Below, piece after piece: positions 48,852 through 59,113 of a stretch of 64,000 nt of DNA (positions within the stretch are counted from its first letter, which is position 1; every line of letters starts with the position of its first letter). The stretch spans positions 4,960,001 to 5,024,000 of the forward strand of contig JAAFYY010000001.1 of the NCBI GenBank assembly GCA_014284505.1. Direction: 5' to 3'. Source of the stretch: Streptacidiphilus sp. 4-A2. Its GTDB lineage: Bacteria; Actinomycetota; Actinomycetes; Streptomycetales; Streptomycetaceae. Made by a program: the position numbers and the translations under genes. The notes below the pieces were generated by a model. The model worked only from the letters and a program-made list of their open reading frames with translations, ran no database searches and was not told the DNA's origin.

Positions 48852-49548
48852 ATGAACGTCCTGCTCTCCGGCGTGGTCGGATCGACCGCATACGGCCTGG
48901 CGCACGCGGGCTCGGACATCGACACCCTGGGAGTGTTCGCCGCCCCGACCCTTGAGCTGCACGGGCTGACCGCCCCCAGGGAGTCCGTGGTCAGCACACA
49001 CCCGGACCAGACCTTCCACGAGGCGCGCAAGGCTGTGAAGCTGGTCATGGGATCGAACCCGACCGTGACCGAACTGCTCTGGCTCGACACGTACCAGGTC
49101 TGCACCCCGCTCGGCGACGAACTGGTGGGCCTGCGCGAGCGCCTGCGCTCGGCGCGCGGGGTGCGGGCCGCCTATCTCGGCTATGCCGCACAGCAGTTGC
49201 GCAAGCTGCGGGCACGCGCGGCGAAGGGCGTGGACGGGCTGGCGGCAGCGGACGCGGCGGCTGACGGGCCAGGCAGGCCAAGCACGCGCGCCACCTGGTG
49301 CGGATCCTGCGCCAGGCCGAGGAGTTGCACACACCGGCCGGCTGACGGTCCGGCTGGCCGATCCGGAGGAGGTCCGCCGGCTGGGTGAGCAGATCGCGCA
49401 GCGCCCCGAGGCGGCCGAGCCGCTGCTGGCACGGGCCGAGGAGGCGCTGGACCGTCCGGGCCGGCTGCCCGCCGAACCGGACGCCGCTGCGGCCGACTCC
49501 TGGCTGCGCCGGGTCCGGGCGGCCAACTACCGCTTGGAGGCGGCATGA
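48852..49548 (+). CDS. RlaP-type nucleotidyltransferase (DNA polymerase beta superfamily)
   Basis: Predicted RNA-repair nucleotidyltransferase (PF10127-like). Active-site motif GSTAYGLAHAGSDIDTLGVF near residue 10-28 gives hGS and DxD; next TFHEARKAVKLVMGSNPTVTELLWLD near 60, and helical C-terminal part YLGYAAQQLRKLR, AKHARHLVRILRQAEEL. About 232 residues. Breaks near 49275 and 49330. ATG 48852 with AAAGGA upstream. Its stop overlaps the ATG of a PNKP-type phosphatase gene, and such pairs belong to predicted RNA-repair operons. Confidence 0.82.
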
Positions 49549-49961
49549 AAAGGCCCGCGGTGATCGTCGACCTCGACGGGACGCTCGCGCTGATCGGCGA
49601 CCGCTCCCCCTACGACGCCGACTCGTGCGGTCTGGACGCCGTCAACGAGCCGGTGCGCACGGTCGTGGACTGGGCGAAGGCGGCGGGCCACGGGGTGCTC
49701 CTGGTCTCCGGCCGGGGCTTCCAGGCCAGCCACCGCAGGTACACCGAGATGTGGCTGACCTGGAACCGCATCCCCTATGACGTGCTGCTGATGCGCGCCC
49801 CGGGCGATGCCAGGCCGGACGAGGTGGTCAAGCGGGAGATCTACGAGCGGCACATCCGGGACAGCTGGGACGTGGCATTCGTCCTGGACGACCGCGCTGC
49901 GGTGATAGCCATGTGGAGGTCGCTGGGACTGACCGTATTCCAGGTCGACGACCGGCTCTGA
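49545..49961 (+). CDS. polynucleotide 3'-phosphatase (PNKP phosphatase domain, HAD fold)
   Basis: HAD phosphatase of the T4 PNK C-terminal type, which removes 3'-phosphates from broken nucleic acid. Motif I VIVDLDGTLA near residue 7, motif II LLVSGRG near 52, motif III/IV FVLDDRAAVIAMWRSLGLT near 110; MWLTWNRIPYDVLLMR is the PNKP family segment. 138 residues, intact, no kinase domain. ATG 49545 overlaps the RlaP-like stop (ATGA). Confidence 0.85.
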   Translation: MKRPAVIVDLDGTLALIGDRSPYDADSCGLDAVNEPVRTVVDWAKAAGHGVLLVSGRGFQASHRRYTEMWLTWNRIPYDVLLMRAPGDARPDEVVKREIYERHIRDSWDVAFVLDDRAAVIAMWRSLGLTVFQVDDRL

Positions 49962-49976
49962 TCACCACCCCGGCAC

Positions 49977-50012
49977 GGCTGAGGGCACCGGAATCAACCG
50001 ATGCCCTCAGCC
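49977..50012. terminator. bidirectional hairpin terminator
   Basis: GGCTGAGGGCA (49977-49987) pairs perfectly with TGCCCTCAGCC (50002-50012) between the convergent phosphatase and aldo/keto reductase genes. Confidence 0.9.
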
Positions 50013-50029
50013 GGTCATATGACGCCAAC

Positions 50030-50897
50030 TCAGACGGCAGCCGTCAGCGCGTCGAACTCCGCGTCGCTGAGCGTGATCCGGGCCGCCGCGATGTTCTCCT
50101 CGACATGGGCGACGCTGGAGGTGCCCGGGATCGGCAGCACCGCCGGGGAGCGGCGCAGCAGCCAGGCGAGGGCCAGCTGGGGGGGGTGGCTCCGTGCTGC
50201 TTGGCGAAGGTGTCCAACGGGCCTCCGGGCCGGGCGAGTTCGCCAGTGGCGATCGGGAACCAGGGGATGAACCCGAGGCCCTCGGCCTCGGCGTAGTCGA
50301 GTACGTCCTCCGCCGAGCGGTCGGCAAGGTTGTAGAGGTTCTGCACCGAGACGATCTCGGCGTGGGTGCGGGCCTCCTTGAGCTGCTCCACCGAGACCTG
50401 GGAGACGCCGATGTGGCGGATCTTGCCCTCCTGCTGGAGCAGCACCAGCTCGCCGAGCTGGTCCGCCAGCGGCACCTGCGGGTCGATCCGGTGCAGCTGG
50501 TAGAGGTCGATGCGCTCCAGGCCGAGGTGGCGCAGGCTCAACTCGGTCTGCTGGCGCAGGTATTCGGGGCGGCCGAGCGGGCGCCAGTCGCCCGGTCCGG
50601 AGCGGCTCAGGCCGCCCTTGGTGGCGATGACCAGGTCATCGGCGTACGGGTGCAGCGCCTTGCGGATCAACTGCTCGCTGACGAACGGGCCGTAGGAGTC
50701 GGCGGTGTCGATGAAGCTGACGCCCAGCTCGACGGCGCGGCGCAGCACCCGTACTGCCTCGTCCGGGTCCTTGGGGTCGCCCCAGACGCCAGGCCCGGTG
50801 ATCTGCATGGCACCGTAGCCGAGGCGGTTGACCGGCAGGTCCCGCCGATGGAAAAGGTTCCGGAGGCGTCGGCAGGACGGTCTGTCTGACTGCTCAT
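50030..50897 (-). CDS. aldo/keto reductase
   Basis: NADPH-dependent reductase. LGYGAMQITGPGVWGDP, SFIDTADSYGPFVSEQLIRKAL with Asp and Tyr, VIATKGGLSRSG with Lys, DLYQLHRIDPQVPL with His, GFIPWFPIATGELARPGG and the tail ITLSDAEFDALTAAV. About 290 residues. Breaks near 50855 and in the G8 run near 50183. ATG 50897 preceded by AAGGAG. Second AKR of the window, of a different subfamily from 40031. Confidence 0.9.
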
Positions 50898-50986
50898 CAG
50901 GTACTCCTTGGCTTGGGAAAGCTGCTGGACGCATGGGATTGCCGGAGATGTGACACAGAGGTACGGACACGACGGGTCATCGCCGG

Positions 50987-51521
50987 TCAGCCGGGCACGG
51001 CCAGCCCGGCCTGGATCGCGTCCACCGCGCGGCGGAGGATCCGCCCGGGCTCAGGCACCCCTCCAGGCCGACGACCAGGGCGATACAGATGTCGGCCGCG
51101 TCCTGCGGCTGCTCCACTCCGGCGTCGGCGAACAGGCCGGTGAGCAGGGCGCGCAGGGGTGGTGAAGTCGGTGCAGATGTCGCCGAACAACCTGGCTCTG
51201 CTGTCCAGGAGTTCGGCCGTGTGGGGAGTCTCCGGCGAGTTGCAGCACCAGGTCGAGCTTGGCCTCCAGCACCTGCCGGACCCGCTCGGCGACCGGGGCG
51301 TCGGAGGCGGCGGCCTTCCGGGCCCGCGCGAGCGCCTGGGTGTGCAGCCGCTCGGCGAGCTGCCGGAAGGCGTCGTCCTTGCTGCGGACGTACTGGTAGA
51401 CCGCCGACCGCGACACGCCCATCTCGTTGGCGATGTCGTCCATGGTGGTGCGCCGCACCCCGTACCTGCGCAGGCAGGCATAGCTGGCGTCGAGCACCTC
51501 GGATATGCGGTCGGCGGGCAC
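50987..51521 (-). CDS. TetR-family regulator
   Basis: N-terminal HTH: VLDASYACLRRYGVRRTTMDDIANEMGVSRSAVYQYVRSKDDAF, visible as RRTTMDDIANEMGVS and SAVYQYVRSKDD (residues 20-55). C-terminal domain: LLDSRARLFGDICTDF, LVVGLEG and ILRRAVDAIQAGLAVPG. About 180 residues. Breaks near 51215, 51165 and 51057. GTG 51521 begins 4 bases after the DJ-1 stop, so the regulator is expressed with, and may control, the DJ-1 gene. Confidence 0.85.
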
Positions 51522-51525
51522 CGGG

Positions 51526-52222
51526 TCAGCCCAGCTTCTTCAGCATCTCGGCAGCGAGCGGGGCGGAGGAGGCGGGTTCTGGCCGGTGACCAGGTTGCCG
51601 TCGACGACAACATACGGGGCCCAGGGCTCGCCCTCCTGGAAGTCGGCACCCAGTTCCACCAGGCGGTCCTGGAGCAGCCACTTCGCCTTGTCGGCGAGGC
51701 CGCCCTGGATCTCCTCGGTGTTGGTGAAGCCGGTCAGCCGGCGGCCCGCGAACGGCGAGGCGCCGTTCTCGTCGGCGGTGGCCAGCAGAGCGGCCGGGCC
51801 GTGGCAGACGACGCCCAGCGGCTTGCCGGACTTCAGCACGAGGTTGAGCAGCCGGCCGGAGTCGGCGTTGACGGCCAGGTCCTCCATCGGGCCGTGGCCG
51901 CCGGGGTAGAAGACCGCGTCGTACGCGTCCAGGTCGACGTCCTCCAGCCGGACGGGGTGCTGAAGCGCCTCGATCGTGGCGAGGGCGGCGGTGACCTGCT
52001 TGGCTCCCTCCTCACCACCGTTGAACTGCGGAGCGAAGCTGGCCGGGTCGGCGGTCGGGACCACTCCGCCGGGGTGGCCACGACGACCTGGCCGCCCGCG
52101 GCCGTGAACGCCTGGTAGGGCGCGACGACCTCTTCGGCCCAGTAGCCGCTCGGGTGCTTGCTGCCGTCGGCCAGCGTCCAGTGGTCCACGCCGGTCATCA
52201 CGAAAAGGATCTTCTGTGCCAT
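51526..52222 (-). CDS. DJ-1/PfpI (Hsp31-like) class I glutamine amidotransferase-like protein
   Basis: Chaperone/glyoxalase III-like protein. ILFVMTGVDHWTLADGSKHPSGYWAEE at the start is typical of the Hsp31 branch; GGHGPMEDLA and the nucleophile elbow VVCHGPAALLA (Cys near residue 135); C-terminal LAAEMLKKLG. About 232 residues. Breaks near 52070 and 51570. ATG 52222. Divergent from the LysR gene over a 201-base spacer with several CCAAT/ATTGG-like half-sites (52330-52375) that could bind LysR. Confidence 0.9.
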
Positions 52223-52423
52223 GGTGAGAGTTCACTCCGGGAAAGATGGTTCACGCTCTGACGTTCCGGGTTCAGAACGTCAGGTTGCCCATGGCTCGAA
52301 GGTAGACCTGCTCAAGTAACAATGGCCAATACAAACGCCGATGGCCCCCATCAGGGATCCAATGGGGGAACGGGAATAGCCGGCCGCCCGCGGCAGCCAT
52401 CGGCCTTCCGTAGGATAAGAACC

Positions 52424-53323
52424 ATGAGCGATCGGATGCCAATGGCTCGGCCCCACTGGACCTGAACCTGCTGCGGACCTTTCTCGCGGTTCACCGAACC
52501 GGCTCGTTCACCGCCGGTGCCCGGCTGCTCGGCCTGTCCCAGCCCACGGTCACCACCCAGATCCGGGCGCTGGAGCGAAGGCTCGGCCGGGAGCTGTACG
52601 AACGCCAGGTGCGTGGCGTCACCGCGCTGCCGTTCGCCGACGAGCTCGCGGCCAGGCTCTCCGGCCGCTGGACCAGCTGGCCTCGGTCACCGGTGAAGCC
52701 AGACCGGGACCGGCCGAGCCGGTCATCTGGCGGGACCGGCCGAGTTCCTCTGCGCGGTGGTGCTGCCGGCGCTCGCCCCGCTGGTCGCCGACGGCGTCCG
52801 ACTGCGGGTGGCCACCGGGCTGACCGAGCCGCTGCTGGAGGAGCTGCGCGCCGGGCGGCACGACCTGGTCGTCTCCACCTACCGGCCGCACGGCCGCACC
52901 CTCAGCGCGGTGCCCTGACGACGAGGAGTTCGTCCTGGTCGCCGCCCCCGCCCGGGCGGCGGCGACGGCCGGGCGCGAGCTGCCCGCCGCGCTCCAGCAC
53001 GTCCCGCTGGTCTCCTACGCGGAGGACCTGCCCATCGTCCGCCGCTACTGGCGGCACGTCTTCGACCGCCGCCTCAACTGCCCGGCCGCGCTCACCGTTC
53101 CCGATCTGCGCGGAGTCCTCGCGGCCGTCGCCGCGGGCGCCGGCTTCAGCGTCCTGCCCGCTACCTCTGCCAGGACGCGCTCGCCTCCGGCGCGCTGGTG
53201 CTGCTGCACGACCCGAGGACCCGCCGATCAACACCGCCTATCTAGTCCAGCGCCCCGGCTCGGCCGGAAACCCGAACTGTCCCTGGTCCGCGACCGGCTG
53301 CTGGCCGCGGCCCGGGGTGGTGA
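52424..53323 (+). CDS. LysR-family transcriptional regulator
   Basis: N-terminal winged HTH: LDLNLLRTFLAVHRTGSFTAGARLLGLSQPTVTTQIRALERRLG, seen as FLAVHRTGSFTAGAR and SQPTVTTQIRALERRL (residues 15-60). Substrate-binding domain with ADGVRLRVATGLTEPLLEEL, LPIVRRYWRHVFDRR and GVLAAVAAGAGFSVLP. About 305 residues. Several one-base breaks (near 52438, 52670, 52735, 52913 and 53160); adding one G near 53315 gives the stop at 53321. ATG 52424. Divergent from DJ-1. Confidence 0.85.
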
Positions 53324-53333
53324 CCGCCGTCCG

Positions 53334-53899
53334 TCACCAGTTCAGCGCCAGCTTCGCGTCGGACTGCCAGTAGGTGACCTGGGCGGTGCTGTCCACATGG
53401 ACCCCGGCCTTGGGCAGCGCGGGGTCTGCGGGCCGCCCGGTCGAACCCTGCCCCGGGCGGCGAAGGACCCCGAGGGTGTGCGCGGTGTAGCCGTAACGGC
53501 CCCCGGCGTGGAGGTGCGCACCCCGGCGTAGCCGGACTGGTGCGGCGACAGGAAGACCACTGCCTGCGGGATGCTCGCCGCGACATCGGCGACCGGCGCC
53601 TGGGCGTCACCGAAGTCCAGGAACGGGTAGTAGTACAGCGCGCAGGTCTGCGACCCGGTGTTGGTCGCGGTGAGCAGCAGCCGCTTGTTCGGCTTGACGA
53701 CATTGCTCAGGGTGATCTTGATGTCGCTGCCGGTGCAGGTCACATACCCGGGGGCCTTGGCACTCTGCTGCGCCGGGGCACGCGTCGGCGTGGCCGCCAC
53801 CGCCTCGGTGGCGCCGACCCCGGTGAGCGTGGCGGCGGTGAGCACAGCTGCGGCGGCGGTGAGCCGGGCCGCGCCGGACCGGCGGAACGAGATACGCAT
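53334..53899 (-). CDS. secreted DUF4232 protein
   Basis: Signal peptide LTAAAAVLTAATLTGVGATEAVA (cleavage near residue 35), then a beta-sandwich DUF4232 domain: YVTCTGSDIKITL, LLLTATNTGSQTCALYYYPFLDFGD, VVFLSPHQSGYAGV and WQSDAKLALNW. Two Cys probably form a disulfide. About 190 residues; breaks near 53490, 53470 and 53435. ATG 53899. Function unknown; common in actinomycetes. The spacer to 54158 (259 bases) shows no clear element. Confidence 0.8.
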
Positions 53900-54158
53900 C
53901 GGATTCTCCTGTTGAGCGAAAGAACTGGAATGGATGTGACGAACGGATGTGATGAACGGCTGAGCCGAACGGCCGGGCCGAACCCGCTGGCCGGCGGACC
54001 GGGCCAGGGGCGGACTGCCCGACGGCTGAACGTTCTCCCCAGTTCCGTCCAGGCGCCAGCGCTACCGGGCAATTCGGAACACTGGAATGATTCCGCGTAC
54101 GCTGACCTGGGGAGACGGGAAGGCCTGGAACGCCCTTCCGGGACGGGGGAATGCTGGA

Positions 54159-55559
54159 ATGAGCACGGAAACCGAGGAGTTCGCCACCCTGCTCCGGGAG
54201 CTCAAGGAGCGTTCGGGGCGCAGCTACGGCGTACTGGCGACACGACTGCACGTCAGCACCTCGACCCTGCACCGCTACTGCAACGGCACTGCCGTGCCCG
54301 CCGACTACGCGCCGGTCGAGCGCCTCGCCCGCGCCTGCGGAGCCAAGCCGGAGGATCTGCTCTCGCTGCACCGCGCCTGGCTGCTGGCCGACGCCGCCAA
54401 GCACCGCCCCACCGAGCCACCGCAAGCCGCCGAGCCACTCCAGGCCACTGAACCGCCGCAGGCCACCGAACCACCGCCGTCCGCTGAACCATCGCGGGCC
54501 GCTGAACCGCCGCAGGCCGCCGAACCACCGCCGCCTCCGGCCCCGGCCGGTCCCCCGAGCCCCGCACCCGACCTGACACCAGCTCCCCGCCGCCCCTCCC
54601 AGCTCGCCCCACTCCCCCGGCTTCCCCGAATGCGTCGGCCACCGCGCAGCCGGGTGCTGGCGGTCTCCGCCGCCATGGCGGTCACCGCTGCCGTGGCCGT
54701 CGCCACCCCTGGGCCCTCTCCCCGCACCCCACCGCCTCCGCTTCCCGCGAGGCCGGGCCAGGCTGGGCGCCGACGTACCCCGCTCCCACCCGGACCCGGG
54801 GCAGCCGCCCGGCCCTCCCTCACCTTCCTCGGCCTCGTCCTCGTCGCCCCCGCCCGCACCCGGACGCCCCGCGCACCCGGCGGCCACCGCCTCCGCGTCC
54901 GGCGGCATCAGCGCGCCCGCAGGCTCCTCCGGCCCGGTCACCGTGGACGTGATGAACAACGACTGGCAGAACCCCTGCGGCTGGTGGTACCTGCTGCCGC
55001 AGCCGCCCAGCAAGGTGCCCCGCCGCCGTCGGGCCTGGACGTCGACGGCTGGGCGTCCGCGCTGGGGCGGTACCGGCGGGCAATGACCGGATCGAGCTGA
55101 CCGTCCAGGCCACCGGTGGGCAGACGGTCGTGCTGCACGCGCTGTACGTGTATGTGCTCAGCACCCACCCCGCGCCCGCCTGGAACGCCTACAACCTGGG
55201 GGTCGGCTGCGGCAGCGGCATCGTCCCGTCCTCCTTCGGGATCGACCTCGACTCGGCCTCCCCTCGGCCCAGCCGGTCCCCGGCGCCCGGGCGGACCTGC
55301 CGACCCGGCGACGGACTTCCCCTACTCGGTCTCCGCGACCGACCCGCAGGTCCTGGACATCGACGCCACCACCGTCGGCCGGGACGTCAGCTGGTACCTG
55401 GAGCTGTCCTGGAGCTGCGGCCCGCAGCAGGGCCTGCTGCGGATCGACGACCACGGCCGGCCCTTCCGCACGGCGGGCATGCGTGGCGCCCCGATGTACA
55501 GCCATCTCCCGGGCAACCCGAGCGTCTGGATCCCCGGCGACGGCAGCGCCCCGGACTGA
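54159..55559 (+). CDS. transmembrane HTH protein (XRE-type HTH, one TM, extracytoplasmic domain)
   Basis: Cytoplasmic HTH: EFATLLRELKERSGRSYGVLATRLHVSTSTLHRYCNG, seen as YGVLATRLHVSTSTLHRYC (residues 20-45), LARACGAKPEDLLSLHRAW; linker with repeated (T/A)EPPQA units (residues 88-125); helix VLAVSAAMAVTAAVAVA near 170; extracellular domain VDVMNNDWQNPCGWWYLLP, VVLHALYVYVLSTHP, SWYLELSWSCGPQQG. Could relay a surface signal to DNA. Several one-base breaks after 54720. ATG 54159; in-frame ATG 54087 upstream is less likely. About 466 residues. Confidence 0.76.
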
Positions 55560-55578
55560 CCACCCGCCCGACGGGACT

Positions 55579-56404
55579 TCACCGCAGCGGAACCGCGAAC
55601 TCGATGTCCGGCCCGGCCGCCAGGCCGGCCGGGTTCCGCACCAGCAGCATCCGCAAACCCCGGACGGCATCCGCTGCTGCTCCGTGGCCCAGCCGTACAT
55701 CGACTGGATGGCGATCTCGGCCTGCGCCCCCGCCCAGCGTCCGGGCGCCTCCGGGTGGACGAACGCCTCCTGGTGGGCGGGCTCGGTGCGCAGCGTCAGA
55801 TCAGGGAATCCGGCCGCGATCTCCTCCGCCTGGTCGTCCGGGACCGGCCAGCACCACTCGACCGGACCGTCGCTGTCCGCGCTCACCTCCCCGTGGTAGA
55901 TCGTGAACGGCGCCCCGGCGATCCCCTCGACCCGGGGGATGCCGCTGCCCGCAACCGGTGGATGAACAGTTCCCGGGTCTGCTGCTCGAACTCGTCCTGA
56001 TGCACCCTGCGCAGCAGGCTCAGCAGGCTGCGTTCCGGAATCTCCCGGACGGCGACCTCGTACATGGCGGTTCCCCTTCCCTCAAGCTGATCAACGAGGT
56101 TGCCGATCATGACCCGCTGCGCGGCATGCTCCGTCTCGGCCCCGGTCCAGTAGCCGCGGATCTCCGCCGCGGCCGTCGCCGGCGCCAGCGCCAGCACGTC
56201 CCTGATCCGGGCCAGCGGAACGCCGACCCGCCGCAGCGACGACACCAGCCGCGCCTGGTCCAGCTGCTCCGGCGCGTACCACCGGTATCCGGTCTCCGCG
56301 TCGACATGTGCGGGCACCAGCAGTCCGAGCTCGTCGTACAGCCGCAACGCCTTGGGCGACAACCGCGAAAGCCGCGCGAACCCGCCGATGCTGACCAGAC
56401 CCAT
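55579..56404 (-). CDS. MerR-family regulator with GyrI-like effector domain
   Basis: N-terminal MerR HTH SIGGFARLSRLSPKALRLYDELGLL, read as FARLSRLSPKALRLYDELGL (residues 8-27), then ETGYRWYAPEQLDQARLVSSLRRVGVPLA in the usual place. C-terminal effector domain: VAVREIPERSLLSLLRRV, GAPFTIYHGEV, PVEWCWPVPD and AAGPDIEFAVPLR. About 275 residues; breaks near 55955 and 55660. ATG 56404. Probably a multidrug- or redox-type activator. Confidence 0.88.
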
Positions 56405-56741
56405 GACCCGCTCCCTCGCTCCGGGCTCCCGCGCCCGGCACCCCCACTCTGCGCCCTCCCCAAAGGTCAAGGTCAACCACCCACGCCGAGCCCGTCAACG
56501 GCAGGTGCTCCGCGGCAGACGCCCCACCGCATCCACTGCCGCACTCCGCGAGCCGGAGGCCCGGGCCCGCCTCGCCGCGGCGCCGTCCGGCTTCTGCCGG
56601 ACCTGCCTGCGAATGACCCGGAAATGCCGGGCGATGGTGATTGCGAATCCATCATGACAGCTCACAGGCCATTTTCGTAGGACGAACGGCACAGCTCAAC
56701 GACCTTGTCCAGGCTGCTTCGCGGGGCCCAATATCACCGTC
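56405..56741. other. intergenic region without a convincing gene
   Basis: 337-base divergent spacer between the MerR gene and the TPR gene. It presumably holds both promoters. The last 80 bases are less GC-rich (CATTTTCGTAGGACG around 56670-56685), but no clear operator or hairpin is seen. Confidence 0.5.
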
Positions 56742-58008
56742 ATGAATCCGAATCCCCCGAGAAAATCGATCAGGACGCGGTTCTGCGCGCACGGGCGGTA
56801 CTGCTCCGTTCCGGCCATCCCGGTACGCGCCAGGAAGTCGAGGCGTACCGGGTGCTCGTCCAGGTGAGCCCGCTCACCTACCTGCCCCGGCTGGCCCAGG
56901 CCCTGCTGCGGCTGAGCTACCGGCCGCTGCCACAGACCACCCTGGAGCTCGTTGAGGAGGCGCTCGCAACAGCCCGGCAGGTGGACCGAAGCGAGCCGAA
57001 GCGCGAAGAGATCCTCGTCAGCGCCCTGAACGCCTACCAACGCGAGCTGTACACGCTCGGCCGAAGGGAAGCGGGCTTCGCGGTCCGCGAGGAGATGGCC
57101 GAGACCGGCCGTCTCGCACACAGCGCCGGACGCGTGGCAAGCCCCGCCCACGGACTCGATCCGCTGGCCGCGGCCCTGGCCGAAGAGGGCCGCTACGCCG
57201 AGGCCGCGGCGGCCTACCAGCGGCTCGTCGAGGCCGAGCGGGCGGACAACAACCAGTACCTCCAGCGGGGTTGGAACCTGATCAACTGGGCAGCCGCGCT
57301 GGAAGCCGCCGGGCAGCACGCCGCCGCTCTCGACGCCTTCACGGAACTGGTCGCCGACACCCGCCACAGGCTCCAGGAGGACCGGGTCCAGCTGTCGACC
57401 GCGGTGCTGCAACTCATCCGGCTCTCCCAGCTGCTCGACGCCCACGGAGAACACGTCCAGGCCCGAGGCGCCCGCGAGGAAGTGGGCACACTGCTGGCCG
57501 AGTTGGACCGGACCGGCGAGCGCAGGCGATGGGGTTTCGACCACAGTCTGTGGGTGGTCCTGCTGGCCTGGTCCGGCCGCGCCGACGAGCAACCGCTCCC
57601 CGGCGAGCCGACACCCCCGTTCGGCCACCACGTCAGCTGGTCCCCGGACCTCCGCCAGTCCTACCTAGAAGGCCGCTCGGCAATCGCCGCGGCCGTCGCC
57701 GAACTCGCCCCCTGGCACGGACCGACCCCCACCGCCTGCCCGAACTGATAACCCTCCAGCGCAGGTTGACGATCCGCTCGGCAACCTACCGCGAGTGGCA
57801 GAACAGCAGGCTCATACAGCAGCTACAGCCCCTGTTCGACGAGGGCGTCACACTCGCCCGCCGCCTGCGCGCAACGGACCCGCCCCAGGCCGCCGCCCTC
57901 CTCGCCCGAGCCCTGACCGACAGGGCGACCTTCCTCATCGCCACCGGCAGGCGCGCCGAGGCCCACGCCGACTTCCAGGAAGCCACCACCCTGTCGGAGC
58001 AGCTCTGA
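56742..58008 (+). CDS. TPR-like helical repeat protein
   Basis: Helical repeats throughout: YLPRLAQALLRLSYRPLPQ, VEEALATARQVDRSEPK, LAEEGRYAEAAAAYQRLVEAE, NWAAALEAAGQHAAALDAFTEL, LSQLLDAHGEHVQARG and ALTDRATFLIATGRRAEAHADFQEAT. Reads as a scaffold or effector-associated protein; partner unknown. ATG 56742 (MNPNPPEKIDQDAV) requires one extra C in the CCCCC run near 56755; a TTG at 56705 is the alternative. Another break near 57725. About 423 residues. Confidence 0.67.
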
Positions 58009-58181
58009 TCAGGAGCCACCGGCAGCTGCCGCAATGCATCGTCGCGCCGGTCAGGATTAGCGTCGCCCCGAGGACCATGGCCTGTATGAGCGGCATGGGG
58101 TGGGCGGCGGCAAGGTTGTTCATGGGTACCCGACTCACAAGGCCGGTGGTTCGGTCAGGCGAGTTGTGGCCGTCCCTGGTT

Positions 58182-58598
58182 TCAGCCCGTCACGCCGGAG
58201 GTGGTGGCCACGCCGCCCTCGCGAACCTTGTACTTCGACCCCGCCCAGGTTCGCAACTGCCGTGCGAAGGCCGCGCGTTCGTCGGGATCGATCGCCGACG
58301 CGGGGATGAACGAGACCCCACGCGGCCGGTGCTGCACGGCCCAGCCGTGGCGACGCTCGTTCAGCATCGCCACCTCCGTCCAGGCGAGTTCCTGCACGCC
58401 ATCCGCCGTGGTGATCCGCAGACCCGCCTCCGACAGCTCCACCGTGGTGGGCCCGGCGAGCCGTGGCGCGAGCTGGGTGACGGCCTTGTCCATCAGGCTC
58501 CGCTTCCAGCCGGCGAACAACCCCTTGCCCGTACCCACATACCGCAACGCCTCCTGCATCTGAGCAGGCGTCAGATCAAAGTCGACGGTGATCCCCAT
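58182..58598 (-). CDS. YcxB-like (PH-like) protein
   Basis: Small protein with the YcxB C-terminal PH-like pattern: ITVDFDLTPAQMQEALRYV, VELSEAGLRITTADGVQELAWTEVAM and RGVSFIPASAIDPDERAAFARQL. 138 residues, intact, no membrane helix although many relatives have two. ATG 58598 with GAGGGGG upstream. Function unknown. The 173 bases after its stop overlap no clear gene. Confidence 0.7.
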   Translation of the reverse strand: MGITVDFDLTPAQMQEALRYVGTGKGLFAGWKRSLMDKAVTQLAPRLAGPTTVELSEAGLRITTADGVQELAWTEVAMLNERRHGWAVQHRPRGVSFIPASAIDPDERAAFARQLRTWAGSKYKVREGGVATTSGVTG

Positions 58599-58733
58599 GT
58601 CGAATTCCCCCTCAAGGCAGGCGTCAAAAACACCCGCGAGCGAAGGGAGGCTACCAGCAGCCCAGCACGCCCGGGGCGGCGCAAACCGGGGGCACTGGAT
58701 CAGTGCCACAGGCGGCGGTGACAGGCCGCGCAA

Positions 58734-58758
58734 TGCAGTGCAGTGCAGTGCAGTGCAG
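58734..58758. repeat. (TGCAG)5 microsatellite
   Basis: Five perfect copies of TGCAG directly downstream of the stop codon (58759-58761) of the small membrane protein gene on the minus strand. Pentanucleotide tracts of this purity are unusual in such GC-rich DNA. Confidence 0.95.
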
Positions 58759-59113
58759 TCAGGGCGACAGCCGACGGCGTGTCCCCGGCAGGTAGTCCCG
58801 GTTGTAGGCCCACGCGTAGACAACGGGGAGCAGACTGGAGACGCCGTACTGGTGCGGGACGCCCTCGATCCAGTCGTCCTGCACGACGCCCAGCGTGTCC
58901 ATGAAATCGACCTCGACGGAGTTGCTGTTCTTCCCGTAGGTGACCTGCTTGACCGTCGCTCACCCGGGCACCGTGTGCGAGGAGCTGCCCGGCGCCGTAG
59001 CCGGTGACTTCGTTCACGGCGGCTGCGCCCAAGCCGCCGACTATGAACAGCAGCCCTACGGTCCAGCGCGCGGCTGTGCGCCTGCCGGTTTCCCACGGTC
59101 GTCCCTTCACCAT
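58759..59113 (-). CDS. small membrane or secreted protein, unknown function
   Basis: N-terminal MVKGRPWETGRRTAARWTVG then helix LLFIVGGLGAAAVNEVTG (signal or anchor), followed by QVTYGKNSNSVEVDFMDTLG, VVQDDWIEGVPHQYGVSSLL and YAWAYNRDYLPGTRRRLSP. About 118 residues after repairing a break near 58960. No family recognised. ATG 59113. The presence of a clean reading frame with hydrophobic start supports a real gene. Confidence 0.58.

Noticed and set aside
54415..54530. Regular repeats considered as CRISPR
   Set aside because: They are in-frame coding repeats (EPPQA units) with no variable spacers of constant length.
57935..58138. Minus-strand small hydrophobic frame after the YcxB-like gene
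   Set aside because: It overlaps the TPR gene end, lacks a good ribosome site, and its hydrophobic stretch is short.
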